Of a stretch of 64,000 nucleotides of DNA, positions 45,651-58,200 are shown piece after piece. Each line of letters opens with the position of its first letter. Within the stretch, counting starts at the first letter, position 1. The notes below the pieces were generated by a model. The model was not told the DNA's origin. It was given only the letters and a program-made list of their open reading frames with translations, and ran no database searches. Source of the DNA: Phyto melanocephala (Eukaryota > Arthropoda > Insecta > Diptera > Rhinophoridae); NCBI GenBank assembly GCA_941918925.1, contig OW799233.1, positions 112,403,833-112,467,832 on the forward strand, given 5' to 3'. The position numbers and the translations under genes were made by a program.

Positions 45651-48080
45651 AAATATAATATTTAAAGAAAAAATTAAAAAAATATTTTAAAAAAAAGATT
45701 ATAATTAAATTTATATATAAATATGAAATTTTTACAGTTTATATACATACGTTTGGCTGCACAATTACGCAACAACTGAATGCAGTTGACTTATTTGGTT
45801 TTAATTATTTGAATTTAAGGACAAAAGATACTCTTTATAAGTAAAATAAATAAATACATTAAATTAATACATAAATAAATAAGACTTTTTATAAGGCTGT
45901 TATTAATTTTTGTATGTCCTTCTGTAAATTTTTTAAATGATAAATAGATCTTTTAAACTAATATGCACTAACGTATTTTGTTTGAAATGATTTCTGTAAT
46001 TTGAAATACATTTTAAAGGCTAGGGAGAAAATCTTTAAAATTTCAATTTAAAAATTCTTTCTTATACCCCTGACAGACATAAAAATATAGGCATAAACAA
46101 GTTTGTTCGATGGTTTAATTGAAATTAAAGTTGACAGACACTCAATGCCATTAATTGCAAAAAGGATCTGGAAACAGGGATTATTGGTTTTTCTTTATTG
46201 TAACTACACTTTTTACCTAAAAGTGATCGATCAGCTAAGTTTATTCTTCAATTACCTTTATCTTTTAACGTTAGGTTTATATACAATAAAAAAATAATAT
46301 TTAAGCTTAATTATTTTTCTTATTTTACATTTGCTTTTAAAACAAAAAAAAAATTCCTTACAATATTATGGAAAAATATTTAGTAGTTTTTTTCTAATTT
46401 TTGGAAACTTTGCGCGTACTAAAAATACTATGGTACGATTGGTTACAAAGATATATGAAAATAAACTTAAAATAATAAAAAAACAAGTAAGAGCGCTATA
46501 TTCGGCCGTGCCGAATCTTATATACCCTTCATAACGTGTAGTCTTGCAATAACAGTAGTTTGTATCACCTTTCATCCCATATGAAATTAAAAAAAAAATT
46601 AAAAAAAAAAATTAAAAAAACAAAAAATTAAAAAAAAATAATTAAAATATATATAATATATATAAAACAAAAAAATAAAAAAAATTTAAAAAAAAACAAG
46701 TAAAAGCGCTATATTCGGCCGTGCCGAATCTTATATACCCTTCACAACGTGTAGTCATGCAATAACAGTAAATTCACGTATGTATGTTAAAAAAAACAAA
46801 AAAAAAAATAAAAAAAATATTTAAAAAAAAAAAATTTAAAAAAAAAATTAAAAAAAAAAAATTATTATATACATATATAATATATATAAAACAAAAAAAA
46901 ATTAAAAAAAAAAAATAAAAAAAATAATAATAAAAATATATATAATATATTAAATAAAAAATAAAAAAAAAATTAAAAAAATTTAAAAAAAAATTTTTTT
47001 GCCTCAGCTGGGATTCGATGCCACGTTTTCTCTAACCAGTATACACGTTTGTATGTATGTATGTTGTTGTTGTAATGTTGTTTTTATGAAAAGAAAATCG
47101 AGGTGGTCGTGGGTTTTTGCTCATATCTCAGTTGTTTATGTACCGATGTTTCTGATTTTCAATACCGATCTACTCCCGAATATTTCTGATATTTTAATAC
47201 CTTACCCGGGTCCAACCTATGTCGGGGGGCTTCAAAAAGTTGATTTCAACATACACACGGACAGACGGACAGACGGACAGACGGACAGACGGTCAGGGCT
47301 TAATCGACTCCTCTATTCATAAGCTTTCAGAAAATATATACTTTATGGGGTCGGAAATGAAAATTGTAGAAATTTCACACGGAATGACAAACCTATATAT
47401 ACCCTTTTTCACTGTGTGAAGGGTATAAATAATAATAAAAATATAAATAATATATTACATAAAAAATAAAAAAAAAAATTTAAATAAAATTCAAAAAAAA
47501 TAAAAAAAAAACATTAAAAAAAATTTTTGTTTGGCTCAGCTGGGATTTGATGCCACGTTTTCTCTAACCAGTATACACGTTTGTATGTATGTATGTATGT
47601 ATGTATGTTGTTGTTGTAATGTTGTTTTTGTGAAAAAAATCGAGGTGGTCGTGGGTTTTTGCTCATATCTCAGTTGTTTATGTACCGATGTTTCTGATTT
47701 TCAATACCGTTCTACTCCCGAATATTTCTGATATTTTAATACCTCACCCGGCGATGTCGGGGGGCTTCAAAAAGTTGATTTCATCATACACATGGTCAGA
47801 CGGACAGACTGACAGAGCTTAATCGACTCCCCTATTCATAAGCTTTCAGAAAATATATACTTTATGGGGTCGGAAATGAAAATTGTAGACATTTCGCACG
47901 GAATGACAAAGCTATATATACCCTTTTTCACTGTGTGAAGGGTATAAAAACGGCTTTTTCGGTTAAAAAAAAACGTTGTATTTGATATTCTAAAAATCAA
48001 CATTTAGAAAAAACCGACATTTAGAAAAAGAGGAAACAACCGGGTTTTCCACCGGCTGTAAAACCGAGTCGATCACCCTA
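45650..48080 (-). mobile_element. hAT-type MITE, TAGGGTGATCGA family, copy 4, split by HINE-B
   Basis: 45650-46481 matches the interior of copies 2 and 3 (for example ACAGTTTATATACATACG, TGGCTGCACAATTACGCAAC, AAGTGATCGATCAGC). After the HINE-B insertion the match resumes at about 47949 (ACGGCTTTTTCGGTT) and ends CGAGTCGATCACCCTA at 48080. The left terminus with TAGGGTGATCGATTATTCG is missing. The frame at 46103-46297 is MITE sequence. Confidence 0.75.
46482..47948 (-). mobile_element. HINE/DINE-1-like family B, partly tandem, inside a MITE
   Basis: On the minus strand the element starts TATACCCTTCACACAGTG (right edge, about 47945) and ends at the hairpin ATTCGGCACGGCCGAAT and GCGCTCTTACTTG (left edge, 46482). 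The body occurs twice (about 46997-47430 and 47533-47948) in near-identical form, each with the GGTCGTGGG and ACTTTATGGGGTCGG blocks. The 3' terminus also occurs twice (about 46482-46560 and 46696-46790). A-rich low-complexity DNA separates the units. The open frames here (46999-47322, 47219-47419, 47531-47731) are the two body repeats and not genes. A GACAGACGGACAGACG run lies at about 47263-47290. Confidence 0.65.
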
Positions 48081-49013
48081 GTTGACACACATTCAATGGC
48101 ATTATTATTAAATGCCGTTTTTTTAAATAAAGGTGTTAAAGTACGGACACTATTTACCTCACAGTGACCGAAAAGTTAAGTTTATGTTTCAATTACCTTT
48201 AACTTTTTAGGTTAGGTTTATAAATTTAAAAATGCCATTGTTTTTCTACATGAAACAAAATATGTAAATAAATCCTTTCGTTTTGTAAATAAAATGTATA
48301 AACTTATTAAATGTAGTCGGTATTTGTTCTGGTACTGCCATATTAGAAAAACAAACTTTGTTACAAGCAGGTTGTAATAATGAATAATATTAAAAAGTCA
48401 CTGTTGCAAAGTTACTTCTCACGGTAGTCAAATTTACCTTTTATTGACATTACCTTAATAGCAAGTTGTAATAATGACCCTTTGTGTGCCAAACTATACA
48501 AGTCATATGTTATCAGAGATCATAGATAAGCTATGGGTAATCTTTAGTACAAGTCGCTAGATTTCGTAAATGCAAAATATTATGAAATTCGAAAAAAGGA
48601 TCAAAAAGTATTGCAAAGTACAATAACTTGGTGAAAAAACTTAACTGAACAGCAAATTATAAGCGCAACAATGTATAAAATACCTGCTCTCCATTTAAAT
48701 GAAATAATATTTAAGCCTAATTATATTTCTTATTTTACATTTGAAACAACAAATAAATTTTTTACAATATTATGGAAGAGTATTAAATAAATTTTCTGAT
48801 TTTTCGAAATTTTTTGAGTAACAAATATTGTATGATACGTTTGGTTACAAAGATAAATGAACATAAAACTAAAAATAAAAAAAAAAACCGGCTGTTGCGA
48901 GTAAAAAAAACGGTGTATTCGACATTCAAAAATTAACATTTAGAAAAAACCGCCAGCTGAAAGTGTTAAAAACCGGGTTTTCCACCGGTTGTAAAACCGA
49001 ATCGATCACCCTA
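48081..49013 (-). mobile_element. hAT-type MITE, TAGGGTGATCGA family, copy 5, incomplete
   Basis: 48081-48240 matches the MITE interior (TTAAGTTTATGTTTCAATTAC). 48241-48690 does not match and may be an insert. 48691-49013 matches the terminal third and ends CGAATCGATCACCCTA. It begins directly at the end of copy 4, so the two may reflect nested insertion or recombination. The left terminus is absent. Confidence 0.6.
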
Positions 49014-49018
49014 GTATG

Positions 49019-49134
49019 TACGTATTTCATATTAATGAGATGAATGGTGATACAAACAATTGTTATTACATGACTACACGTTGTGAAGGGTATATAAGAT
49101 TCGGCACGGCCGAATATAGCACACTTACTTGTTA
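49019..49134 (+). repeat. HINE-B 3' end with hairpin
   Basis: ACAATTGTTATTACATGACT, GTTGTGAAGGGTATATAAG, hairpin GATTCGGCACGGCCGAAT and ATAGCACACTTACTTGTT match the 3' end of the intronic copy at 54.5 kb. Confidence 0.7.
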
Positions 49135-49786
49135 ATCTTAACATTTAACATAGTTAGCTATATATTACTAGTCAAGCCATTTCATATCCATATTAGCGAA
49201 ATTAAAAAGAACATGATCCGCATTTTTATTTACGGTGTCACCTAAGATTTTAACTTTTTCTTAGTTTACTGTATTTTACTGGTTAAGCCCTTTTGTTTGA
49301 TACCAATATTGTAGGGATTAAGGTAGCAAAGACGTAATTACAAGACTTAACCAATATATCTGTCAATTAATTTTAGTCTTTTTTTATAGTTTATTGTACT
49401 CTACTGTTCAAGCCCTGTCGTTTTTGAGGGGGTTGGTGTGGGTACATTTTTATTAATACTGATTACTAGATTTGTCTCATATATAAATTTATTGTGAGTC
49501 ATTTTCTAGTATTGGCCATCATAGGTTTGACATTGTTTATAGTAATTATATACCAATTAATTTCAAACCGATTTGTCAGATCTTCTCACCAACTACGGTT
49601 TTGGTGTCTTTAGCGTGTCCAAAAATTAATTATAAGCTTTAGAAATTTTAAGTATTTAAAAAAATTTATATTTGTATACTCTCTTGAGACCCATATATGC
49701 AGCTGAAGTTATTTCTAATTTTAATACGTAGTGTCATCTTGGGGTTAGTAGTTGTAGTTTTTTTAAAGTTCAACGTAACCCTGTAG
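49135..49786. other. intergenic DNA, no gene seen
   Basis: I see no coding signal. The sequence is less repetitive than its neighbours. Confidence 0.5.
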
Positions 49787-50278
49787 AAAATGTCACTAGT
49801 GAATCAGTACTGATTCACTGTTGACACTGTCACCAGTAGTACTGACTTATTATACCCCCCACAATGCTTTTTTACTATAGACATTTACCATGTGCGTGTC
49901 ATTGGAAGTCTACTACTGACACTGGTAATACTTAGTAGGTAGTTCTTTTGGGACCATATGTAGACATTGTCACCATAGATTCACTAGTTCATTTAAGTAA
50001 TTCTAGTCTACACTTTAAGTACTTTAATGGTGTAAATGTCAGTAGTGAATCTGTACTGACCCACTTTTGACACAGTCACCAGTACTAGTGACTTATTATA
50101 CCCCCGAGAATCCTTTTTACTATAGACATTTAACATGTGCGTGTCATTGGAAATCTACTACTGACACTGGTACTACTGAGTAGGTAGTTCTTTTAGGACC
50201 ATATGTAGACATTGTCACCAGAGATTCAATAGTGCATTTAAGTAATCCTAGTCTACACTTTTGATACTTTTCTGAAAT
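49787..50278. repeat. 246-bp tandem duplication
   Basis: Two head-to-tail units start AATGTCACTAGTGAATC (49787) and AATGTCAGTAGTGAATC (50033). They share GTGCGTGTCATTGGAA, TAGTAGGTAGTTCTTTT-like and ACCATATGTAGACATTGTCACC. The units differ by scattered substitutions. Each contains several short TAGTGAATC/GATTCACTA inverted motifs around CAGTACTGA. A much weaker third echo (GACAATGTCGCCAAGAAGTG) lies at about 50448. Confidence 0.75.
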
Positions 50279-50735
50279 AGACGTCGTTAATGAAACTTTT
50301 GTTAAAATATGATGTTATTTTAAAAATTCATTATATATCAAATATTAAAAGTAAATTAGGTACATTTCATTTAATTAGAGCTCTTATTTATTGTGTATAC
50401 ATTTTTTTCTCATCAAAGAAAATTAAAAAAAATGTAGACACTTCGTTGACAATGTCGCCAAGAAGTGACCACAATAGTCAACAAAACTGGTAACTTGGAG
50501 ACACTTGTCCCCAGGTTTCCTTCAGGGAATATTTAGCTTTAATAAATATCAATAGATTGCATCGTTCTGATTTGTACCTCAGAAGGTAAAAAAAGTTTAT
50601 AAAAATATGCAAAAGCAATTGGTTCGTGTTTAGGCCTTAAGAGGATATTTTAAAAACAAATTTGATTTGCTTATAACTTTGTCGATTATTGATTGATTTA
50701 TCCAATACTACGAATAGCCCAGTGACATGTCATAT

Positions 50736-51100
50736 CTACAAATAGTAGCAAACGTGTTTATAAATCATGCGATGGCTGAAATATGTTAATTTTTTTAGTA
50801 AAAATATTAAAAAAAAAACCGAGACACTACTTTTTAGTTGCTTATATCTCAGAAGGGCGATTGGGCTGAATTTCAACACTGATTCATTACCGGATATCTC
50901 TAAAAGATTATACCACATACAGATCTGTGCCACATATTGGGCCTCTAAATTATTCCAACCAACACATTGACAGACGGACATTTTTCAATGGACTCCACTG
51001 GTCATAAGCTCTCGAAAGATATAACCTTTATGTGGTCAGAAATTAATATTGTAGAAATTACAAACATAATGACTTAACTTTGCGCCACAGATTAAAGGTA
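50736..51100 (-). repeat. degenerate HINE-like fragment
   Basis: TTGCTTATATCTCAGAAGGG, CCGGATATCTCTAAAAG, GACAGACGGACATTTTTC, GACTCCACTGGTCATAAGCT and AACCTTTATGTGGTCAGAAA follow the order of the HINE-B body at 47.1-47.4 kb in diverged form. Both short frames here are rejected as genes. Confidence 0.5.
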
Positions 51101-52061
51101 TCAATTAAATTAAATATCCTGTTGTGACTTACTAATTTATTAATTTTACACCGAATTTGTTTAAATTTAATGATAATAGTGAAGACTTAGCTTAAAAAGT
51201 GAAATAGACAGCGGAACTTTGACGGGGCTTAAACTCTGGTAAATTTCAAACATCAGCTACGCCTTATTAAAGTTGTCTGTATAAAATTACTTACTGCATT
51301 CTATGGACTGTTGTTGTGCCCTAAACTGAAAGGTTTAGGGGTCATTTTTCATTTTTGCAGTATAAACAAAACACCGAAATAAAAAATGTATGCTAACCCT
51401 AAAATAAATACAAAATCGGTCCAATTTTTTTGTGTTTTGACAAGCATTGAATTATTTTGGGGTCGTTTTAGGCAATACCAAATAAACTAAATTTTTTTTA
51501 ATAATATTCAATATAAATACATAATTTGTTAAAATCATAATATCAACTATTTTCTATTTATCTAATTAATATATTAGATAATAAAATTATTTAAAAATTA
51601 AGGCGTTATAAGTATAATATAACGCATTAATATTAACAACAATTGAATTTTTTATATAATATTACAAATATGTATATGAATTATCACATAACCATAAATG
51701 TTTTTCTTATACCATCAAAAATTAAATTCAGTTCTATGTAGTACACTTCCACCAAATACAACCCTGCGCATTAACAGCTGCCAATTGGAAATAAAATCCA
51801 CAGCTACATTTTTCATGTTTCCTTCTTTGTGGACTATTTTTAAATTTTGTTGTATTTTTTCAACCACTTTTCTATTGTCTTTCGTGTGCCACAATTTTTT
51901 CACTAGCTTTTTTTTAGAAAATTTCATTGAACGGACTATACCAATTGATAAAAGCGGTAAGCAATAATTTGATTAAAATTAATAGTAGTAATAGAACAAC
52001 CTAAAGAAATCGAATTATTTCAACATTTGCAAGTAATCCATCATTATTTTATGCATTACAG
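51101..52061. other. upstream region of calnexin, non-coding
   Basis: No coding signal was seen. The region should contain the promoter and perhaps an upstream untranslated exon, because TTATTTTATGCATTACAG at 52044-52061 looks like a 3' splice site just before the leader. I cannot point to a TATA box or initiator with confidence. The frames at 51698-51967 on both strands are not supported. Confidence 0.4.
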
Positions 52062-52112
52062 TTGAATATTATATATCTTACACAAGCAAACTTGTTAAAA
52101 AAAAGGGAGAAA
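52062..52112 (+). other. Cnx99A: calnexin 5' leader (proposed)
   Basis: This short leader begins after a candidate splice acceptor (AG at 52060-52061) and ends at the ATG at 52113. It is in frame with the ATG but starts with TTG, so the ATG with A at -3 (GAAAATG) is the chosen start. Confidence 0.4.
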
Positions 52113-52247
52113 ATGCGGAAAACACAATATGCATTCATTGTGCTTTTATTAGCGTTTAATATATTAATTGGACCTCAATTTATAAATACGGTCAGTGGAG
52201 CAGAAGACGAGCAAGATTTTGATGATGGTGTTGTGGAAGATTTGCAA
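52113..52247 (+). CDS. Cnx99A: calnexin exon 1: signal peptide and acidic start
   Basis: 45 codons. [20 protein letters not shown] gives a basic start and a hydrophobic core. The likely signal peptidase site is after VSG or VSGA (residue 29 or 30), followed by the acidic [15 protein letters not shown]. The GTAAGT donor at 52248 is consensus. The next exon is 4.57 kb away. Confidence 0.93.
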
Positions 52248-55200
52248 GTAAGTGGATATGAATGATGTTACTGTTTATGACAAAAGTGTTTTTTTACATA
52301 AACTTATACTATGTACTTAAAAAATGCTTCACCGGTTGATTGATTAAGTTAATGTTTACGGCGATTGGTGCAAAGACACGTCAGTGTTCGATTTTTTTTT
52401 AAGAGTTGAATTTCATATTTATAAGTTTTTTTATTCAGGAATAAGTTGTTTTTATGAAAACATGTTTCCTAATTTTAATTTTCTTAACTTTTCCATCTTT
52501 TATATTCCTAGTGTGTAATTATTTAATGTTTCTTAAATATTTTTTGTATTTTTTATTTTGTTTGTTGGTGTTAAACGGTGACATAACCTCAATAATTATC
52601 TAGTTATGATGGTGCGAAGTGCATTTGTCAAAAGTGCTAAGTGATGCCAGAATGTTTATCAAATAGTTATAATTGGTGTATTCACCATGATATGCTATAA
52701 ATCTCATAATTTTTGCGCTACGCAAGGTATATTAATAAACCTTGGTGCTACGTTTACTAGGATAATGCTCTCTTAACACTAAAGTTTTTTAAAAAGCTAT
52801 AATAATTGTATAACATTGTCCTCTAGATAATTATTATAAGAATTCATTTTAAGCAAAATGTTTATCGTGAGCCATGGCATATTTATTCATCGGGTAGGAA
52901 CTACTCCTGATTCATCAACTGATTATATTTTTTTTAACCTATTTTAAATTTTAGCTGTCAAAATCCTAAAAAACTATTTTTTCTCTTTTCTGATTTATTT
53001 TAAAAGTCAGACTTCATATATAAATAATATCACCAAAATATCCAAGGTATATTAACTCCAGGTTAATCTATATTTTTTTTTTAACCTATTTAAAATTTTA
53101 GCTGTCAAAATCCTAAAAAACTATTTTTTCTCTTTTCTGATTTATTTTAAAAGTCAAACTTCATATATAAATAATATCACCAAAATATCCAAGGTATATT
53201 AACTCCGTGTAATCTACAGAAGATCATAAAAAGAGCCTATAATGTCAAAATATATCTTCCCATTTTTTTTATTTTTCTTTTTGAATTCCTCTTTTATACA
53301 CAAACTTACAAGTTATTCTCCGCAAAAAGTGAACCAAAAAAGTTTAATTTCAACTTTTAAATAAAATCGCTTATAATTAAACATTGAATTCACAAGTGTG
53401 GTGTTGTTAGAATTTATTTTAAACTATCTTGTGCCCGCGACATCGTCAGTGTAGTCATCAAAATCGCACACCTTAAATTTTTCTTTTTTTGTATGGCAAT
53501 TTTGAAAAAATTTAATTTTTTACCAACAGTTGAATATTGAAGTTATCTTATTATTTTTGAACAGAACTGACTGACCAATGCTTTGTTCCCATGGCCATTA
53601 AGCTCAAATACTCGTTCGAGTATATACCCAGTATATCTCAGTTTCTACAACATTAACGCACCACCCTATCAAAAATTTAATTCTCACAAAAAATAATTAA
53701 AGTTTTGCATTTGCCGAACGTAGGGTTCGCCTTTTTACATTTATATTAAGCTCAATGCCCTTACCTTATTGTTTGATGTTATCACTTACATATATTTAAT
53801 GCGTTCAATTCGATTAAACAAAACTAAATTTGTCGATAGATTTAATTTATTATAAAATATAAATATGTAATACAATAATAAATTATTTGTTGAACTTTGT
53901 TACTTTAAAACAACAATGAACATCTGCAGCTACGTCATATAAATGGTCTAGCTTTAAAATAATACAGTAGATATTGGTTATTAAAAACAGCTTAACAAGT
54001 AACACTTTGTTATATAGAAAAAAATGGTTTATTTCATTTATCAGCTTTCTCTTTAAATAGTGTTTTTATACCCTTCACACAGTGAAAAAGGGTACACATA
54101 TACATATAGGTTTGTCATTCCGTGTGAAATTTCCACAATTTTCATTTCCGACCCCATAAAGTACATATATTTTCTAAAAGCTTATCAATAGGGGAGTCGA
54201 TTAAGCTCTGTCAGTCTGACCGTCCGTCCGTGTGTATGTTGAATTCAACTCCCGACATCGCGTAACCTGCTTGAAGTATTAAAATATTGGAAATATTCGG
54301 GAGCAGATCGGTATTGAAAGTCAGAAAAATCGGTACATAAATTATTTTTTTAAACATACATATGTAAACTCAATTTATAATTTTACAATGGCATGCTTTT
54401 ATATATGTATGTTTGTATGTACGAGAGATGAGATGAACAATTGTTATTGCATGACTATACGGTGTGAAGGGTATATAAGATTCGGCACGGCCGAACATAG
54501 CACTCCTACTTGTTGTATAAATCAAATAAACTTTTGTTTTAAATAAAACGCTTAAACGAGAATAGGAAACTAGATAACAAAACGTTTAATGATTAAGAGA
54601 TTAAATAAGAAAATTATTAAATAATAAAAAAAAGAGGGAAGTAGGTGGAAGGCATAAAAGTGAACGTGTCATACATTTCATGTGTGATCGGTTTCGTTCT
54701 TTGTTGAATAAAATAACAATTGACTTGAACTTTACGATACTTATTATTTTTATTTTTTTTAGGTTAGTATAAGAACAAATAATGCCTAAATGAAGATAAC
54801 TAATATTTATTTTCTTTTTTACATAAATACATACATACATATGTAAACTTAATCTCAAACTTTAAATTGTAGTTATTGGCGTGTTCTTTATTATGTAGAA
54901 TGTTCTAAATTTTAAAGCAGCAAACAGTAGTTTTCCGGTATAACGAACCAGTACTTTGTCAGGCCTGTTCGTAAAACTGAAAAGTTCGTTATATGTCATA
55001 CTTATGTCTAGTACCTATATTGTGAATAAATAAATAACTAGAACTGTATTATTTGCCGTTTATTTTGAAATATGTTTTGAGATCTGTATAATATATTAAA
55101 AAATTAAAAAAGGTACAATTCATTACACTAATAGTCTAAAACTTAAAATAATATAATGAAAAATTTCAAATTCATTTTCAATTTCCTTAAAAATTTTACA

Positions 55201-58200
55201 TAAAAAATTTGTCGAGTAATGTTTGTTTTTTTGAAACACAAAAATTTTGTTTTGTGGCGTCTTCCTGGAGTTCTCTTAAAAGCAATAAAGTTGACAAATT
55301 AACATTATTTTGTTGAGCCCATTGAATACAAATTTCGAAGCTTTTGATAGCATCTATGTGTATTATTTGTTGCTCCAAATGTTCTTCATGATCAATTTCT
55401 TCTATATCATGGTTATCATCTTCCTCTTGTCTTGGCGGATTGTGTTCTACCCATTTGTTTAACTCATTGGCTGATAATTCTATCTAAAAATTGTTGTAAA
55501 TTATTAAATTTGATCACAGTTTAAACATTAAGAACTGAAAAATGTAGATTACATTTGGAAAAATTGAATTCAGCATACGAACTCAATTTTGAATTGCCAT
55601 CATATCTTCATCTTGGCGTAATAAAGTTGCTAAAGGAATATCATCTTCCTCATCAAAGTGATAATTTGCCTTTAAAAGCTTGTTCCAACACTTTGCCAAA
55701 ATGATTCGGAAATTGATTTCCACGCTAATGCTAATGTTGTTACAGCTTCATACAAATTAAATTGTTTTAGAAAGATATCTACTTGTACTCATTTTTATGT
55801 TTACACCACAAAAGAATATGCGTAACTGATCATTGCAGCATAATCAAACAAAAATACTACATAAACAAACCTAAAATAGCGGTACTTTTTGCTACTCATT
55901 TTGTTTTTAGTTAGAAATTATTTCACAATATGCTTTTTTAAACAAAAATTACGAATCTTATTTGTTCGCTAAATTGAGCCCAAAAAATATTTTTTGTTCG
56001 CTATATAAGGTACTCAATGGAGCAAACTTGTGTGTACGTTAAATGCAATGTTCGCAAAATCGAAGGTTCGTTAAACAGGAAAACTACTGTATCATCATTG
56101 TCTTTTTTCTACTTTGATAGATTTGGAATAATTCGAATAGTTATTTTTAAAAATCTCTGCCTGTTTACATACGTGTATTTATACTTCTGTGTATGTATAG
56201 GGTAAACATTCAAGTCTTAAATTAAAAAGCTTAGTCTTATCGGTCTAATATCAGCAAAGTTATAGGAGAAACTTTTGTTTTGGAAATAATTTTTATATGC
56301 ATATGTACATATACATAAAATTTTTAAAAATATTTATATGGTAGTTGTAAATCATTTTTATAGTTTCGGAAATTTTTAGTATTAAAGATAACCGACAATC
56401 GACGTATAAATATGGCTGACTTCCAAAACGTTCGTATACAAAGTTTGAATACAGTATTGCTACTGTATTTAAATCACATACATATGCAAAGTTCCGAAAC
56501 ATTGCATCAACTCTAAAACCGATGCACTGTTTGCTTTCTTATTGCGTTAAAAATACTTGGCGGCGTCGTTTTGAAATGGTATACATTGTATAAATTTTGT
56601 ACTGCGGCGTTATGAAATATGATGCTTTGTTCAAACACAATGCAATCGACGTTTTGGAAGTCAGCCTATAACATAAAAATTTAAGATATGTATGTTCAAT
56701 GTGTGTGTTTAAATAAACAAAACATATCTTGCTTACAAGCCTTTTGACTTATAGTTTTAATTTTCAATTTTACATAAAACCCTAATTTTTTTGTTTCATT
56801 ATTTTACACGTTTCATAGGATGACACTGCTGCCTTAGCCACCGACGACAATGGCGAAGAAATTGTCTATGAAAGTCCCAAATATGATCCATCTAAATTTT
56901 ACTTTGTAGATCATTTTGATGAAACTGAAAAATCTCAAAAGCAATGGATAAAATCTCAGGCTAAAAAAGATGACATTGCTGAAGAAATTGCCAAATACGA
57001 TGGCGTTTGGAGTTGGGAAGCACCACAACGTATTGTTTGGAAAAATGATATTGGCTTAGTGCTGAAATCAAGAGCAAAACACGCAGCCATCGCCTCTAAG
57101 CTAACTAAACCATTTACCTTTAAAGGAGATAGACCTTTAGTGGTACAATACGAAGTAACATTGCAGGTGAGCAAGAAGTAACTAACAAAGAATTTGTCAG
57201 TTGTCATTAAAAGTAAAAAATAAATCCAATTAATTCTTATCATACGTTCTTTTTTTGTAACTTTATTTTCTTTTTTTATTCGTTTGTTGTATTGTATGTT
57301 TTCCTATGCTATTTTTTGTACATACAAACATGTGCGTTTAAACATTGTAGGAGGGTCAAGAATGCGGTGGTTCATACATTAAATTGTTGTCTACTGGCAA
57401 AGCCACAGATGACCTTACAAAGGTTGGTATTTCTTTTATATATATTTTTTTAAGGGATAGAAGTATTTACTCCTCTTAGATATTTTCAAAATATTTTCAG
57501 TATTTTCATATATATATTTCTTCTTTATCGCGATTTTTTTTTTCAGTTCAATGACAAAACTCCATACACCATTATGTTTGGTCCGGATAAGTGTGGCAAT
57601 GATATTAAAATGCATTTCATATTTCGTCATGTTAATCCAATTAATGGCAGTATCACTGAAAAGCATTGTCGTAAAGCAAAGTAAGTTTTTTTTAATATTA
57701 ATGACCCAATTCACAAACTATCGTAGTAGTTGTTTTGTTTTAGTGATTTAAATTATATTGTGTTCTCTTCTTAAATGTCAAAGGTAAACATATTTATTCA
57801 AGGAGTCTTTATAAAAAAAAATGTTTAATTTCAAATGGTCCGTCCAACCTTAAGTACTTGACGACATACAACTTCTACCATAGATTGTGAATTAAAAGTA
57901 GTTAAACATAAAAAAATTTAATTCAAATTAATTTTTTATGAAAGAAAAAAAAGGAATTTAGGTTATTGCATGGAAATAAATAAAAATTGTAGTTTAAAAT
58001 AATTTTTTTTCAAAACTATTTTTTGCAACAAATAAAAATTTACAGAATCGTTTTTTTTTAATTCTAGTGTATTCTCAAAAGATTCATTGTTTACAAGATG
58101 TCTTTAATAAACTACAAATTTGTTGTCAATTTATTATCTTTATTATCTTTTATTTTAACTTCGTTTAGAGATCGTTTGGAAGAGCCTTTCAAGGATAAAT

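Noticed and set aside
46999..47731. Open frames of 66-107 codons with Cys-rich starts (HVCMYVCCCCNVVF and similar)
   Set aside because: They are two copies of the HINE-B body read in the same frame. The Cys come from a TATG/TTG microsatellite, and the frames end at repeat boundaries.
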